The notes: a model not told the origin generated them from the sequence alone. 64,000 bases of DNA from Natronoarchaeum mannanilyticum (GCF_039522665.1 NZ_BAAADV010000001.1:1152046-1216045); one strand, 5' to 3'; positions 31,802 to 40,557 are shown, counted from the stretch's first letter. Program-made: numbers and translations.

Positions 31802-32941
31802 ATGAGTGGCACGGACGATTCGGATCCGGACCGGTGTGACTTCTGCCGGCTTCCCTGTCCCGAGGGGACCCACACGCTGGAGCGCGACGGGACGACCTAC
31901 CGGTTCTGCTCGGCGACGTGCCGCGACGCCATGCAGCGCTCGGACCGCGTGTTCACCGAGTACCACGGCCACCGCCGGATCGACGCGGGCGTGGCCGGCC
32001 TCGACGCTGCGCTGCCCCAAGGGCTGCCCCGCAACTCGTTCGTGCTCGTCGGCGGGCAGACCGGCAGTCGCAGCGGCGCCCTGCAGGCCGAACTCGTCTG
32101 GCGCGCGCTCGACCGCGGCGATCCGGCGGTGATCGTCTCGTTCGGCGAGCCGCCGGCGTCGGTCGTCCAGCGCTTTCTCACGCTCGACTGGAACGTGTTG
32201 CCCCACCTCGAATCCGGCCGTCTCCGGATCGTCGACTGTTTCACCTACCGGCTGGAGGACCGCGACCGGTACGAGGACCGCCTCTGCGAGTGGAACGTCC
32301 ACCTCTCCCGGTTCACCGACGACGCCGTCACGAGCGTTCGGGATCCGAGCGACGCCTCCGAAATCCGGCACAAGCTCGACGCCGCGCTCGACGACCGGGA
32401 CATGATCGACCGCGGCGTCGTCTCGATCGACTCGCTGACGGAGTTCGGGACGCTCGTCCAGCCGGTGCAGGCGTACGACTTCGTCAAGGATCTCCGCGCC
32501 GACGTTTGCAAGGGTCGGTTCGTCCCGGTGTTCGCCGGCGCGACGCTGCAAGGCGGCGGCGAGTCGTTCCCCCACGATCTCCACTACATCGCCGACGGCA
32601 TCGTCGATCTGCAGATGAACGACGAGCTCGTCGAGGACACGCTGATCAAGCGCGCTCGCGTCCGCAAGATGAGCGGCGTGCTGTCCTATCAGGAGTGGGT
32701 CGCCTACGAGTACACCGCCGGCGAGGGGATGGTGACGTTCTCGCCCGCCGAGGAGATCGAGGGCGAGGATTCCGCGTCGGGAGCCGGGACCGATGCGATG
32801 GACGCCGAGGACGCCGATCCGACCGCGGAGAACGTCGACGACGCGGTTGCGGACGCGCCGGACGCCGGCGACGGCGACGATGCCGAGTCGCTCGACGCCG
32901 GTGCGAGCGCCACTGCGGACGACTCGTCGAACGCGGGATGA
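31802..32941 (+). CDS. KaiC/RecA-like protein with N-terminal treble-clef zinc motif
   Basis: A 379-residue protein. Residues 12-40 carry four Cys in two pairs (CDFC and FCSATC), like a TRASH/YHS metal-binding knuckle. The RecA/KaiC domain follows: RRIDAGVAGLDAALPQGLPRNSFVLVGGQTGSRSG (the P-loop has Arg where Lys is normal), VIVSFGEPPASVVQRFL, RGVVSIDSLTEFGTLVQPV (Walker B-like), and FVPVFAGATLQGGGESFPHDLHYIADGIVDLQMN. The C-terminal 55 residues are an acidic Asp/Ala tail. Haloarchaea carry many KaiC-like ATPases of unknown role, often in signalling. The start could also be the ATG two codons upstream. Confidence 0.78.
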   Translation: MSGTDDSDPDRCDFCRLPCPEGTHTLERDGTTYRFCSATCRDAMQRSDRVFTEYHGHRRIDAGVAGLDAALPQGLPRNSFVLVGGQTGSRSGALQAELVWRALDRGDPAVIVSFGEPPASVVQRFLTLDWNVLPHLESGRLRIVDCFTYRLEDRDRYEDRLCEWNVHLSRFTDDAVTSVRDPSDASEIRHKLDAALDDRDMIDRGVVSIDSLTEFGTLVQPVQAYDFVKDLRADVCKGRFVPVFAGATLQGGGESFPHDLHYIADGIVDLQMNDELVEDTLIKRARVRKMSGVLSYQEWVAYEYTAGEGMVTFSPAEEIEGEDSASGAGTDAMDAEDADPTAENVDDAVADAPDAGDGDDAESLDAGASATADDSSNAG

Positions 32942-33152
32942 CGTGACGGCGCCGCGTCGCGGCGCGCCAGCGTTTCGGCGTGCCAGCGTCGCATTGTGGC
33001 ACCGGCACGACGCGCGACGCCGCTCTCGACTCCTCTGGACGGTTGACGTTCGTCCGGAACCGCCCGGTATCCGGAGCGAATTCTTCACGAACGACCGGAT
33101 AGGTCGGGTGTGGATGGACACAGTTATTTGCTCCCCTTGGTTATCGGTCCCC

Positions 33153-33197
33153 ATGAGCCACAGTCGCACGAACGATCGGGTGGTACGATGCGCGTAG
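33153..33197 (+). CDS. Possible 14-residue leader peptide overlapping lysC
   Basis: ATG at 33153 opens MSHSRTNDRVVRCA and stops at 33197, 10 nt inside the aspartate kinase gene in another frame. A TATA-like cagttatttgc at 33121-33131 lies about 25 nt upstream of this ATG, so the mRNA would begin at or near it. Translation of this ORF may couple to or moderate lysC initiation. Confidence 0.35.
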   Translation: MSHSRTNDRVVRCA

Positions 33198-34366
33198 TCG
33201 CGAAGTTCGGGGGGACCAGCCTGGGGAGCGGGGACCGGATCGACCGGGCCGCCGACTCGATCGCCAAGGCCGTCGAGGAGGGCCACGAGATCGCCGTCGT
33301 CGCCAGCGCGATGGGATCGACGACCGACGAACTGCTCGACGAGATCTCCTTCGAGACCGAGCCGGCCGACCGCGCCGAGATCGTCAGCATGGGCGAGCGC
33401 ACGAGCGTCCGGATGCTCAAGGCCGCGCTGGCGGCCCGCGGCGTCGAGGCGATGTTTCTCGAACCGGGTAGCGACCTCTGGCCGGTGCTGACCGACGCCG
33501 CCGGCGAGGTCGACGTCGAGGAGACCCGCGAGCGCGCCGCCGAGATCGCCTCGCGGATGGACGGCGTCGTCCCCGTGATCACCGGGTTCCTCGCCGAGTC
33601 CCACGACGGCAGCGTCACGACGCTCGGCCGCGGGGGCAGCGACACCACCGCCGTGATGCTGGGCAAGTACATGGACGCCGACGAGGTCGTGATCGTCACC
33701 GACGTCGAGGGCGTCATGACCGGCGATCCCCGCGTCGTCGAGGGGGCGCGCAACGTCGGCGAGATCACCGTCGACGAGCTCCGGAATCTTTCGTTCCGCG
33801 GCGCCGAAGTCGTCGCCCCCTCGGCTCTGGCGTACAAGGGTGGCAACATGGGCGTCCGCGTCGTCCACTACCAGCACGGCGACCTGCTGACCGGCGGCAC
33901 CCGCATCGAAGGCGAGTTCTCCAGCCTCGTCGACATGCGCGACCAGCCCCTGGCCTGCATGACCGTCGCCGGCCGCGCGATCCGCAACAGCCCCGGCGTG
34001 CTCCAGGAGCTGACGACCGCGCTGGGCGAGGCCGACGTCAACGTCGACGCCATCGCCTCGGGGATGGACTCGATCACGTTCTACGTCGACGAGACGCTCG
34101 CCGAGGACGCCGAGGCGGTGCTCCACCGCGAGGTCGTCGACCAGGAACCGCTCTCCAGCGTGACCGTCGAGGACGGCATCGCCGTCATCCGGATCACTGG
34201 CGGCGAGCTACCGAACCAACCGGGCATCCTCTCGGAGATCATCAACCCGCTCACCCAGGCCGAGATCAACCTGCTCGACGTGATCACCAGCGCGACGAGC
34301 GTCGCCATCTTCGTCGAATGGGACGATCGCGAGGAGGCGCTGGAAATCATGCAGAACCGCTTCTGA
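33188..34366 (+). CDS. lysC: Aspartate kinase
   Basis: Phosphorylates aspartate, the first step toward threonine, methionine and (in many organisms) lysine. The 392-residue protein has the amino-acid-kinase N-terminus MRVVAKFGGTSLGSGDRI, ITGFLAESHDGSVTTLGRGGSDTTAVMLGKYM, VTDVEGVMTGDPRVV, and two C-terminal ACT domains (MTVAGRAIRNSPGVLQELTTALGEADVNVDAIASG and IRITGGELPNQPGILSEIINPLTQAEINLLDVITS), which allow end-product feedback control. The start at ATG 33188 is chosen since the family begins MRVVAKFGG. A TATA-like element lies about 60 nt upstream, so there is a real 5' leader, which holds a short ORF. Confidence 0.95.
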   Translation: MRVVAKFGGTSLGSGDRIDRAADSIAKAVEEGHEIAVVASAMGSTTDELLDEISFETEPADRAEIVSMGERTSVRMLKAALAARGVEAMFLEPGSDLWPVLTDAAGEVDVEETRERAAEIASRMDGVVPVITGFLAESHDGSVTTLGRGGSDTTAVMLGKYMDADEVVIVTDVEGVMTGDPRVVEGARNVGEITVDELRNLSFRGAEVVAPSALAYKGGNMGVRVVHYQHGDLLTGGTRIEGEFSSLVDMRDQPLACMTVAGRAIRNSPGVLQELTTALGEADVNVDAIASGMDSITFYVDETLAEDAEAVLHREVVDQEPLSSVTVEDGIAVIRITGGELPNQPGILSEIINPLTQAEINLLDVITSATSVAIFVEWDDREEALEIMQNRF

Positions 34367-34548
34367 TCGGTTTCACGACGTTTCCGCCCCGTACGTCGAT
34401 ACGTCCGGCTGTCTTCCGCCGTCACATCTGTATTCCCGTCGTCGATCTGCACGAACTACCGTTTCTGTCGTCCGTGGTCCGATTTTCCGCACGTCGTGAC
34501 GGATTTCCCCGGAGAAGCTACAACTGGCCGCCCGCACACGGTTCCAGT

Positions 34549-35892
34549 ATGCGATACCGAACCAAGGTCGCCGCGACCGTCCGGTTGCCCGACCGCGACG
34601 AGCGCGAGACCGCGCTGGAAGCGGCGGGGTACAACGTGTTCGCCCTCGACGCCGACGACGTCTACGTCGACCTGCTGACCGACAGCGGCACCGGCGCGAT
34701 GAGCGACGAGCAGTGGGCCGCGCTACTCCGGGGCGACGAGGCTTACGCCGGCAGTTCGAGCTTCCGGCGCTTCGAGGAGGCCGTTGCCGACGTGACCGGG
34801 TTCGAGCGGGTGGTTCCGACCCATCAGGGCCGGGGCGCCGAAAACGTCCTGTACGGCGTCCTCGCCGACGAGGGCGACGTCGTACTCAACAACACGCACT
34901 TCGACACGACGCGGGCCCACGTCGCCAACCAGGGCGCGGATCCGGTCGACGTTCCGGTCCCGGTAGCCCGCGATCCGGACGCCGACGAGCCGTTCAAGGG
35001 AAACCTCTCGCTCGACCGCGCCCGGAGCGTCGTCGACGACGTCGGCGCCGACCGAATCCCCGCGGTGGTGCTCACGATCACGAACAACTCGGCGGCCGGG
35101 CAGCCCGTCAGCGTCGAGAACGCCCGCGAGGTCCGCGCGTTCGCCGACGAGATCGACGCCGCGTTCGTGATCGACGCCTGTCGGTTCGCCGAGAACGCGC
35201 ACTTCGTCGTCGAACGCGAGGACGGCTACGAGGGCGCCAGCGTCGCCGAGGTCGCCCGCGAACAGCTCGGGCTCGCCGACGCGCTCGTGATGAGCGGCAA
35301 GAAGGACGGGCTGGTCAACGCCGGCGGCTTCGTCGCGGTCCGCGATCCCGACCTGTTCGAGCGCGTCAAGCAGCGCGCGATCCTCTACGAGGGATTTCCC
35401 ACCTACGGCGGGATGGCCGGTCGCGACCTCGAAGCGATGGCTGTCGGGCTGCGCGAGGCCGTCGAAGACGCGTACGTCCGGACCCGCGTCGAACAGGTCC
35501 GGGAGCTCGCCGACCTGCTCGAGGACGCCGGCCTCCCCGTCTACCGGCCGGTCGGGGGACATGCGGTCTACGTCGACGCCGCGGCGACGTTCCCGTCGAT
35601 CGACGCCGAGCGGTTCCCGGGACAGGCCCTGGTCTGCGAACTGTACCGCGAGGGCGGCGTCCGCGCCGTCGAACTCGGGAGTTTCGCGTTCCCCGAGACC
35701 GACCGCCCCGAGCTGGTCCGCCTCGCGCTCCCGCGCCGGACGTACCACCGCGAGCACCTCCGCCACGTCGCCGACGCCGCCGCGGACGTGCTCGACCGCC
35801 GCGAGTCGGTCCCGGGCTACCGCGTCGTCTCCGAGCCGTCCAGGCCCGAACTGCGCCACTTCTCGGCCGCCCTCGAACCGGTCGACGTCTGA
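34549..35892 (+). CDS. tnaA: Tryptophanase / beta-eliminating lyase (PLP)
   Basis: A 447-residue fold-type I PLP enzyme of the tryptophanase/tyrosine phenol-lyase family, which splits tryptophan (or tyrosine) to indole (or phenol), pyruvate and ammonia. Seen: DLLTDSGTGAMSDEQWAALLRGDEAYAGSSSFRRFE, PTHQGRGAENVL, NNTHFDTTRAHV, LTITNNSAAGQPVS, DACRFAENAHF, and the PLP-lysine segment LVMSGKKDGLVNAGGF, then FPTYGGMAGRDLEAMAVGL and FPGQALVCELYREGGVRAVELGSFAF. Substrate specificity cannot be fixed from sequence; tryptophan is more likely. The preceding 180 nt (34367-34548) hold no gene; the ATG is about 30 nt after a weak TATA (gctacaac). Confidence 0.92.
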   Translation: MRYRTKVAATVRLPDRDERETALEAAGYNVFALDADDVYVDLLTDSGTGAMSDEQWAALLRGDEAYAGSSSFRRFEEAVADVTGFERVVPTHQGRGAENVLYGVLADEGDVVLNNTHFDTTRAHVANQGADPVDVPVPVARDPDADEPFKGNLSLDRARSVVDDVGADRIPAVVLTITNNSAAGQPVSVENAREVRAFADEIDAAFVIDACRFAENAHFVVEREDGYEGASVAEVAREQLGLADALVMSGKKDGLVNAGGFVAVRDPDLFERVKQRAILYEGFPTYGGMAGRDLEAMAVGLREAVEDAYVRTRVEQVRELADLLEDAGLPVYRPVGGHAVYVDAAATFPSIDAERFPGQALVCELYREGGVRAVELGSFAFPETDRPELVRLALPRRTYHREHLRHVADAAADVLDRRESVPGYRVVSEPSRPELRHFSAALEPVDV

Positions 35893-35991
35893 GAGGCGTC
35901 GTGTGCTGCGACGATGCTGGTCACGGTGCCGCAACGACGCTGTGCCGTGACGCCGCAACGACGCTGCAGTACGAAACCTGCCGCACCCGCC

Positions 35992-36696
35992 CTACCGTCC
36001 CTGCTCCAGCCGTGCGCCGATCTTATCGGGCAGCTCCGCCTCGTTCACGGCGTCCTGCACCGCCTCGATGTCGTACTCCACGCGGTGCAGGTCGACCGTC
36101 AGCGCGTCCAGGTCGACGACCGCGTAGGCCGCCTTCGGGTCCCGGTCGCGGGGCTGGCCGACGCTCCCCGGATTCACCACGATCCCTTCGCCGTACCGCT
36201 CGGCGTGCTGGACGTGGGTGTGGCCCAGCACCAGCACGTCCTCGTCGTCCAGCATCCGCGGGCTGAAATCCTCGGGGTAGGTGTAGCGGTCCGGATCGTC
36301 GGGATGGCCGTGAACGAGTTTCACTTGCCCGTCGAACTCGGTGCGCTCGTCGGGCAGGGCGTCGAGCCACGCGAGCTGCTCGTCGTCGAGTTCCTCGCGG
36401 GCGTGCTCGACGCCCGCCGCGGCCATGCTGTTGAAGCGGAACGCCGATCCGCTGGCGACCGCCCGATCGTGGTTGCCCATCACGGTCGGCACCTCGCCGG
36501 CCGGCAGGTCGTCCCGTCCGAGGTCGTCCAGCAGCGGCGCCGGATCGACCATGGCGTCGACGCAGTCGCTCGGCCAAGGGTTGTACCCGACGACGTCGCC
36601 GGCGCAGACCAGTCGGTCGACGGTCGGCATGTCCGAGAGGACCGCTTCGAGCGCGACGCGGTTGCCGTGGATATCCGAGAGCAGACCCACTTTCAT
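35992..36696 (-). CDS. Calcineurin-like metallophosphoesterase (YfcE/DUF2156-like)
   Basis: A 234-residue two-metal phosphoesterase. Motifs: MKVGLLSDIHGNRVALEAVL, AGDVVGYNPWPSDCVD, VMGNHDRAVASG, VHGHPDDPDRYTYPED, VLGHTHVQHAERYGEGIVVNPGSVGQPRDRDPKAAYAVVD. This order matches the bacterial and archaeal phosphodiesterase subfamily acting on small nucleotides or phosphoesters. The start at ATG 36694-36696 is chosen because the metal-binding GLLSDIHGN should lie near the N-terminus. Substrate unknown. Confidence 0.88.
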   Translation of the reverse strand: MKVGLLSDIHGNRVALEAVLSDMPTVDRLVCAGDVVGYNPWPSDCVDAMVDPAPLLDDLGRDDLPAGEVPTVMGNHDRAVASGSAFRFNSMAAAGVEHAREELDDEQLAWLDALPDERTEFDGQVKLVHGHPDDPDRYTYPEDFSPRMLDDEDVLVLGHTHVQHAERYGEGIVVNPGSVGQPRDRDPKAAYAVVDLDALTVDLHRVEYDIEAVQDAVNEAELPDKIGARLEQGR

Positions 36697-36810
36697 ACGT
36701 GACACGACGCGCTCGTCGTCCTTCATGGTTCGCCGATTCCCCGTCGGCATCGTCCCCGACGAGCCCCGACGCGGCGTCTCGACGCCGCGACGGATCGGAA
36801 AAGTGCCCGA

Positions 36811-37383
36811 CTACTCGCCGTTCTCGATCGCCAGCCGGACGTCCTCGTCGGTCCGCTCGACGCCGGCCGCGCAGACCGCGTGCTCGAAGTCGAGATCCAG
36901 CGCGTCGCTCGCCGCGCTCGGCGCGTCGGCGGCGTCGAACGCGAACGGCTCCGGACTGTCCTTCTCGTAGGTCGCCACCAGCGTCGGCTCGTCGACCTGC
37001 TCGACGAGCAGGGCGTCGTTCCGGACGGTGCCGATATAGGCGTCCTCGCCGACGACGCCCGCGATCCGGGGGGTGTCGTAGTCGTCTTTCTCGTAGTCCA
37101 TCGCGAGGAGACTCTCGGCCAGCGCGTCGCGTGCGGGGTAGCCCAGCTCGAGTTTCTCGGTGATCGGGTCGACGTGCGAACCGTTGCCGACGACGACCTG
37201 ATCGCCGGCCGTTCGCACGCAGTTGTACGAGACGTAGGGGTTGTCGGTCTCCTCGGCCTCGGCGGTCGGGACGACCGTCAGCGAGCCGTCGCGCTCGATC
37301 ATCTTCCGGTTCGGGAACGACCGGGACGATACTCGGTAGGCGGCCACCGACGGTCCGACGATCACGAAGCGTCCGACGTACAT
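36811..37383 (-). CDS. purO: IMP cyclohydrolase, archaeal type
   Basis: Catalyses the last step of purine synthesis, ring closure of FAICAR to IMP. The 190-residue protein is the archaeal PurO fold: [105 protein letters not shown], and [17 protein letters not shown]. Length is usual. It stands alone. Confidence 0.94.
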   Translation of the reverse strand: MYVGRFVIVGPSVAAYRVSSRSFPNRKMIERDGSLTVVPTAEAEETDNPYVSYNCVRTAGDQVVVGNGSHVDPITEKLELGYPARDALAESLLAMDYEKDDYDTPRIAGVVGEDAYIGTVRNDALLVEQVDEPTLVATYEKDSPEPFAFDAADAPSAASDALDLDFEHAVCAAGVERTDEDVRLAIENGE

Positions 37384-37505
37384 ACACGACAGTGCATAGT
37401 TCGAGGTAAAGTAGATGTCGAATTGTGCACGGGCGTCGAAGACGGCGGCGACAGCGGCGTCGCTCCGTGCTGATATTCAAGTACGATCGAGCGGCGACAG
37501 TCGAC

Positions 37506-38108
37506 GTGACGACCGAACGAGAGTGTCTCGACGCGCTCCGGGAGGCGGCCGACTTACTCGGCGAGTCACCCACTAAAGCGCAGTACGAACGACTCGACGT
37601 GACGCCCTCCTCTTCGACAATCGTTCGACATCTCGGCGGCTGGAACGCGGCCAAGGAGCGGGCGGGCCTGGAGACGGCGAATTCGCGCGGCTCGCGTCTC
37701 GATCCGAAACCGGACGACGTGGAAATCCCTGAAGATGTAGAATGGTCCAATCTGTCGGCCGATCAGCGGTGGCACTACCGGCACGTGGAAACGAATAGAG
37801 AACGCACACTCACGAGGCGTGCTGCGAACCGAGCGTGGCTGTACGAGTACAAACACTTCAACTGCGAATGTGAGCGCTGCGGCGAGGAAACTCCTGCCTG
37901 TCTGGATTTCCATCATCCGGATCACGTCGAGAAGGAGATGGAGGTCGGGAAGATGGTCACGTACGGATACTCTCGTGAGCGCCTGCTCGATGAGATCGAG
38001 AAGTGCGTCGTCCTCTGTGCGAACTGCCACCGGAAGGAACACTACCCGATTCCGGACGGCGTCGAAATACCAGAGGAGCAAATTAGAGAGACTGATCTCT
38101 GCCAGTGA
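37506..38108 (+). CDS. HNH endonuclease-like protein with homing-associated repeat
   Basis: A 200-residue protein. The N-terminal segment CLDALREAADLLGESPTKAQYERLDVTPSSSTIVRHLGGWNAAKERAGLE (about residues 8-55) matches the DNA-binding repeat common in homing endonucleases and their regulators. The C-terminal half is an HNH/zinc finger: CERCGEETPACLDFHHPDHVEKEMEVGKMV...CVVLCANCHRKEHY, with Cys pairs in CERC and CANC and catalytic-type HH. A GTG at 37506 is chosen as start because a TATA-like atattcaa lies about 28 nt upstream. Codon use is more AT-rich than the neighbours. It lies between purO and tRNA-Gln and looks recently acquired. Confidence 0.78.
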   Translation: MTTERECLDALREAADLLGESPTKAQYERLDVTPSSSTIVRHLGGWNAAKERAGLETANSRGSRLDPKPDDVEIPEDVEWSNLSADQRWHYRHVETNRERTLTRRAANRAWLYEYKHFNCECERCGEETPACLDFHHPDHVEKEMEVGKMVTYGYSRERLLDEIEKCVVLCANCHRKEHYPIPDGVEIPEEQIRETDLCQ

Positions 38109-38202
38109 TTCCCGAGGCGGAACCGAGTTCGAAACGCTCAAATACGGAACCGGAGTACGAACTGGTGAAGCGGCGGAAGACGTGACCGCCGGAAAACATG
38201 TC

Positions 38203-38275
38203 AGTCCATTGGGGTAGCGGCCAATCCTGAAGCCTTCTGGGGGCTTCGACCCTGGTTCGAATCCAGGATGGACTA
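38203..38275 (+). tRNA. tRNA-Gln (anticodon CTG)
   Basis: Acceptor AGTCCAT/ATGGACT pairs completely, anticodon stem AAGCC/GGCTT with loop TTCTGGG (anticodon CTG), T arm CCTGG-TTCGAAT-CCAGG, discriminator A. No intron. Confidence 0.93.
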
Positions 38276-38370
38276 CTTCCTTCGACGAACTTCCCTCTCA
38301 GCAGTAGCTTTGTCGTTCGTCAGGACGCCGAAAACGCGCCGTCACGCCGTGCCGCCGAAATTCACTCGCT

Positions 38371-39075
38371 TCACACCGGCATGCCCGACGAAATCACGCC
38401 GATCGTCGACTCCCACACCGAGACGTCGAACAGCACCTTCGCGACGAAGTCCGCCGCGAAGAACGCGAACAGCGCCGCCCCGGCGAAGTGGGCCTTCCGG
38501 ATGTCGAACCGGTGGGCGAAGTGGTGGAACACGTAGGCGTTGAGCAGGCTGATCGGGAGGATCGCGAGCATCTCGCCGGTCCAGATCGCCGTCGGCGCCG
38601 ACGGGTACTGGGTGGCGAGCGTGATCGTGATCAGTTGGGTCTTGTCGCCGAACTCGCCGAACGCCATCATCGCGAAGATCGGGACGAACCCGCCGAACTT
38701 GTTGGGAACCTTCCACCCGAGGAACGGCACGCGGACGTCTAGCTCGCCGCCGTCGCCGAGCATGGCGGTCGCCGGCTCCTCGGCGTCGCGGTCCTCGTCG
38801 GGCGCCGTCGCGACGAGCATCACCGCGAACACCGCGAACATCACCGCGGTCATCGCGTCAAGGTAGATCCCCGGCACCGCGTCGGTCAGCGCGCTGCCGA
38901 GCCAGACCTCCAGGGCCGTCCAGCCGGCGAACGCCGAGCCGGCCGCTGAGACGACCAGCAGCGGGTTGTACCGGGTCGAGAGGCCGGCGATGATGAACTG
39001 CACCTTCTCTCCGGGCAGCACCGCGAGCTGGGCGGCGAACGCGACGGCCGCGACGTGAAGCCAGGTCTCGCTCAC
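38371..39075 (-). CDS. GDT1/TMEM165-family divalent cation transporter
   Basis: A 234-residue membrane protein of the UPF0016 family, which moves Mn2+ or Ca2+ and affects cation homeostasis. It has six to seven transmembrane helices and the second family motif intact (MMAFGEFGDKTQLITITLATQY, E-x-G-D-K-T). The first motif appears as AVLPGEKVQFIIAG, a weakened version of ExGDKTQ. The start is a GTG at 39073-39075 that overlaps the stop of a 48-codon upstream frame (GTGA). It may therefore be translationally coupled to it. Confidence 0.85.
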   Translation of the reverse strand: MSETWLHVAAVAFAAQLAVLPGEKVQFIIAGLSTRYNPLLVVSAAGSAFAGWTALEVWLGSALTDAVPGIYLDAMTAVMFAVFAVMLVATAPDEDRDAEEPATAMLGDGGELDVRVPFLGWKVPNKFGGFVPIFAMMAFGEFGDKTQLITITLATQYPSAPTAIWTGEMLAILPISLLNAYVFHHFAHRFDIRKAHFAGAALFAFFAADFVAKVLFDVSVWESTIGVISSGMPV

Positions 39076-39219
39076 CTGCCGCTCACCTCCGGCGGGGCGA
39101 GGGACGCGTCGGCGTCGTCGCGGCGACGCGACGGCTCGTCGCGAGAGAGTGCAGAGTGCTCCATGAACTCGTTCGTACCGGGTGAATTAGACTGGTCTAA
39201 ACTTAGGTCTTCTGCCATC
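39072..39219 (-). CDS. Possible 48-residue small protein before the GDT1 gene
   Basis: ATG at 39217-39219 opens MAEDLSLDQSNSPGTNEFME, continues to PPEVSGR and stops with TGA overlapping the GTG of the GDT1-like gene. The peptide is acidic/hydrophilic. Codons in its first third are AT-rich (CTA, TTA, AAT, TCA). A leaderless start at its internal ATG (39162-39164) is an alternative. It may be a coupling leader rather than a stable protein. Confidence 0.35.
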
Positions 39220-39265
39220 GAAACCCCCGACGATCGGACAGGGCCCCTCGATCGGCCCTGCCGGA

Positions 39266-40474
39266 TCAGCCCGCCGAGACGTACTCGTCGAGGGTCTCGA
39301 CGATCGTCCGGGCGAACCGTTCGTCGTTGATGTCGGCCTCGACCTCGATCAGTTCGACGTCGTCGCCGACGTTCTCGCGAAGCGCCTTGAACAGTGCTTC
39401 GTCCGCCTCCGGATCGTAAAAGTCCTCGCCCTCGACGCTGAGCATCGAGACGCCGTCCAGCGGGAGCGCGAGCGCCGTCGGGCCGGTCGCGGCGTTGAGC
39501 TTCTCGGCGATGATCTCGCCGAGTTCGGCGCACTCCTCGGGCGTCGTGCGCATCAGCGTCACCTGCGGGTTGTGGACGTGGAGATTCCGGTCCTGAAACT
39601 CCTCTGGGACGGAGTCCTCGGGGCCGAAGTTCACCATGTCGAGCGCGCCGACCGAGACGATCTGGGGCGTCCCGGTCTCGGCGGCGGCGTCGAGCCGCTC
39701 CGGCCCGGCGTTGAGGACGCCGCCGACGAGTTCGTCGGCCCACTCAGTCGTCGTCACGTCGAGGACGGCGTCGATGACGCCCTGCTCGATCAGGTTCTCC
39801 ATCGCCCGCCCGCCGGTGCCCGTCGCGTGGAACACGATCGTCTCGTAACCCATCTCTTCGAGGTGCTCGCGGGCCGCCTGGACGCCCGGCGTCGTGACTC
39901 CGAACATCGTGATGCCGACGGTCGGTTTGTCCTCGGTCTCGACGTCGGGCTCGTTGTCGACCATCCCGACCGTCGCCAGCGCCGCGTTCGAGATGATCCG
40001 CCGGGTGAGCTGGTTGAGCCCCTCGACGTCGGCGACCGAGTACAGCATCGCGATGTCCCGGGTCTCGACGTACGGCTCGACGTCGCCCGACGCCACCGTC
40101 GACACCATCACCTTCGGGACGCCGTAGGGCAGCGCCCGCATCGCCGCGGTGGCGATCGAGGTGTTGCCCGACCCGCCGAGGCCGAGTACCCCGTCGAGGA
40201 CACCCTCGTCGTGTAACTCCCCGACGATCGTCGCCGCGCCCTCGCCCATCGTCTCGATGGCCTCGCCGCGCTCGGCGTCCTCGCGCAGCGTCTCGAGATC
40301 GGTGCCGGCCGCCGCGGCGACCTCGGCGGCGCTCGTGTCGGGCTCGAACTCGGGGTCGCCCATCACTCCGACGTCGACGACGTGAACGTCGACGCCCTGG
40401 CCCTCGATCACGTCCCGCGCGAAGCCGATCTCCTCGCTCTTGGTGTCGAGCGTCCCGACGATGACGACGCTCAT
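39266..40474 (-). CDS. Tm-1-like ATP-binding protein (UPF0261)
   Basis: A 402-residue protein of the family that includes the N-terminal domain of tomato Tm-1. Seen: MSVVIVGTLDTKSEEIGFARDVIEGQGVDVHVVDVG, GVLGLGGSGNTSIATAAMRALPYGVPKVMVSTVASGD, ITMFGVTTPGVQAAREHLEEMGYETIVFHATGTGGRAMENLIEQGVIDAVLDVTTTEWADELVGG, and QDRNLHVHNPQVTLMRTTPEECAELG. The family binds ATP; its reaction is not established. A strong Shine-Dalgarno (GGAGGTGA) ends 8 nt before the ATG, unusual among these mostly leaderless genes and expected for the second gene of an operon. It follows the PEP-hydrolase-like gene, the family's constant partner. Confidence 0.92.
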   Translation of the reverse strand: MSVVIVGTLDTKSEEIGFARDVIEGQGVDVHVVDVGVMGDPEFEPDTSAAEVAAAAGTDLETLREDAERGEAIETMGEGAATIVGELHDEGVLDGVLGLGGSGNTSIATAAMRALPYGVPKVMVSTVASGDVEPYVETRDIAMLYSVADVEGLNQLTRRIISNAALATVGMVDNEPDVETEDKPTVGITMFGVTTPGVQAAREHLEEMGYETIVFHATGTGGRAMENLIEQGVIDAVLDVTTTEWADELVGGVLNAGPERLDAAAETGTPQIVSVGALDMVNFGPEDSVPEEFQDRNLHVHNPQVTLMRTTPEECAELGEIIAEKLNAATGPTALALPLDGVSMLSVEGEDFYDPEADEALFKALRENVGDDVELIEVEADINDERFARTIVETLDEYVSAG

Positions 40475-40557
40475 GGCCGGTCACCTCCGCGCTCCGTTGC
40501 TTGACCTCCACTCTCCGTCGCCTGCGAGTCCCAGCATCCCGCTCCCCCCGCAGTCAT
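40471..40557 (-). CDS. Possible 28-residue coupling ORF
   Basis: An ORF of 28 codons starts with ATG overlapping the stop of the upstream PEP-hydrolase-like gene (ATGA) and stops with TGA overlapping the ATG of the Tm-1-like gene (ATGA). It exactly fills the junction. The peptide (MTAGGAGCWDSQATESGG...) is unlike any known fold. It may carry terminating ribosomes across the gap to the next start. Confidence 0.35.
   Translation of the reverse strand: MTAGGAGCWDSQATESGGQATERGGDRP

Noticed and set aside
31283..34126. Open reading frame of 947 codons on the minus strand across lysC and the KaiC-like gene
   Set aside because: It is antisense to well-supported genes, has composition of a GC-rich shadow frame, and only its last 143 codons (31283-31714) resemble a real protein.
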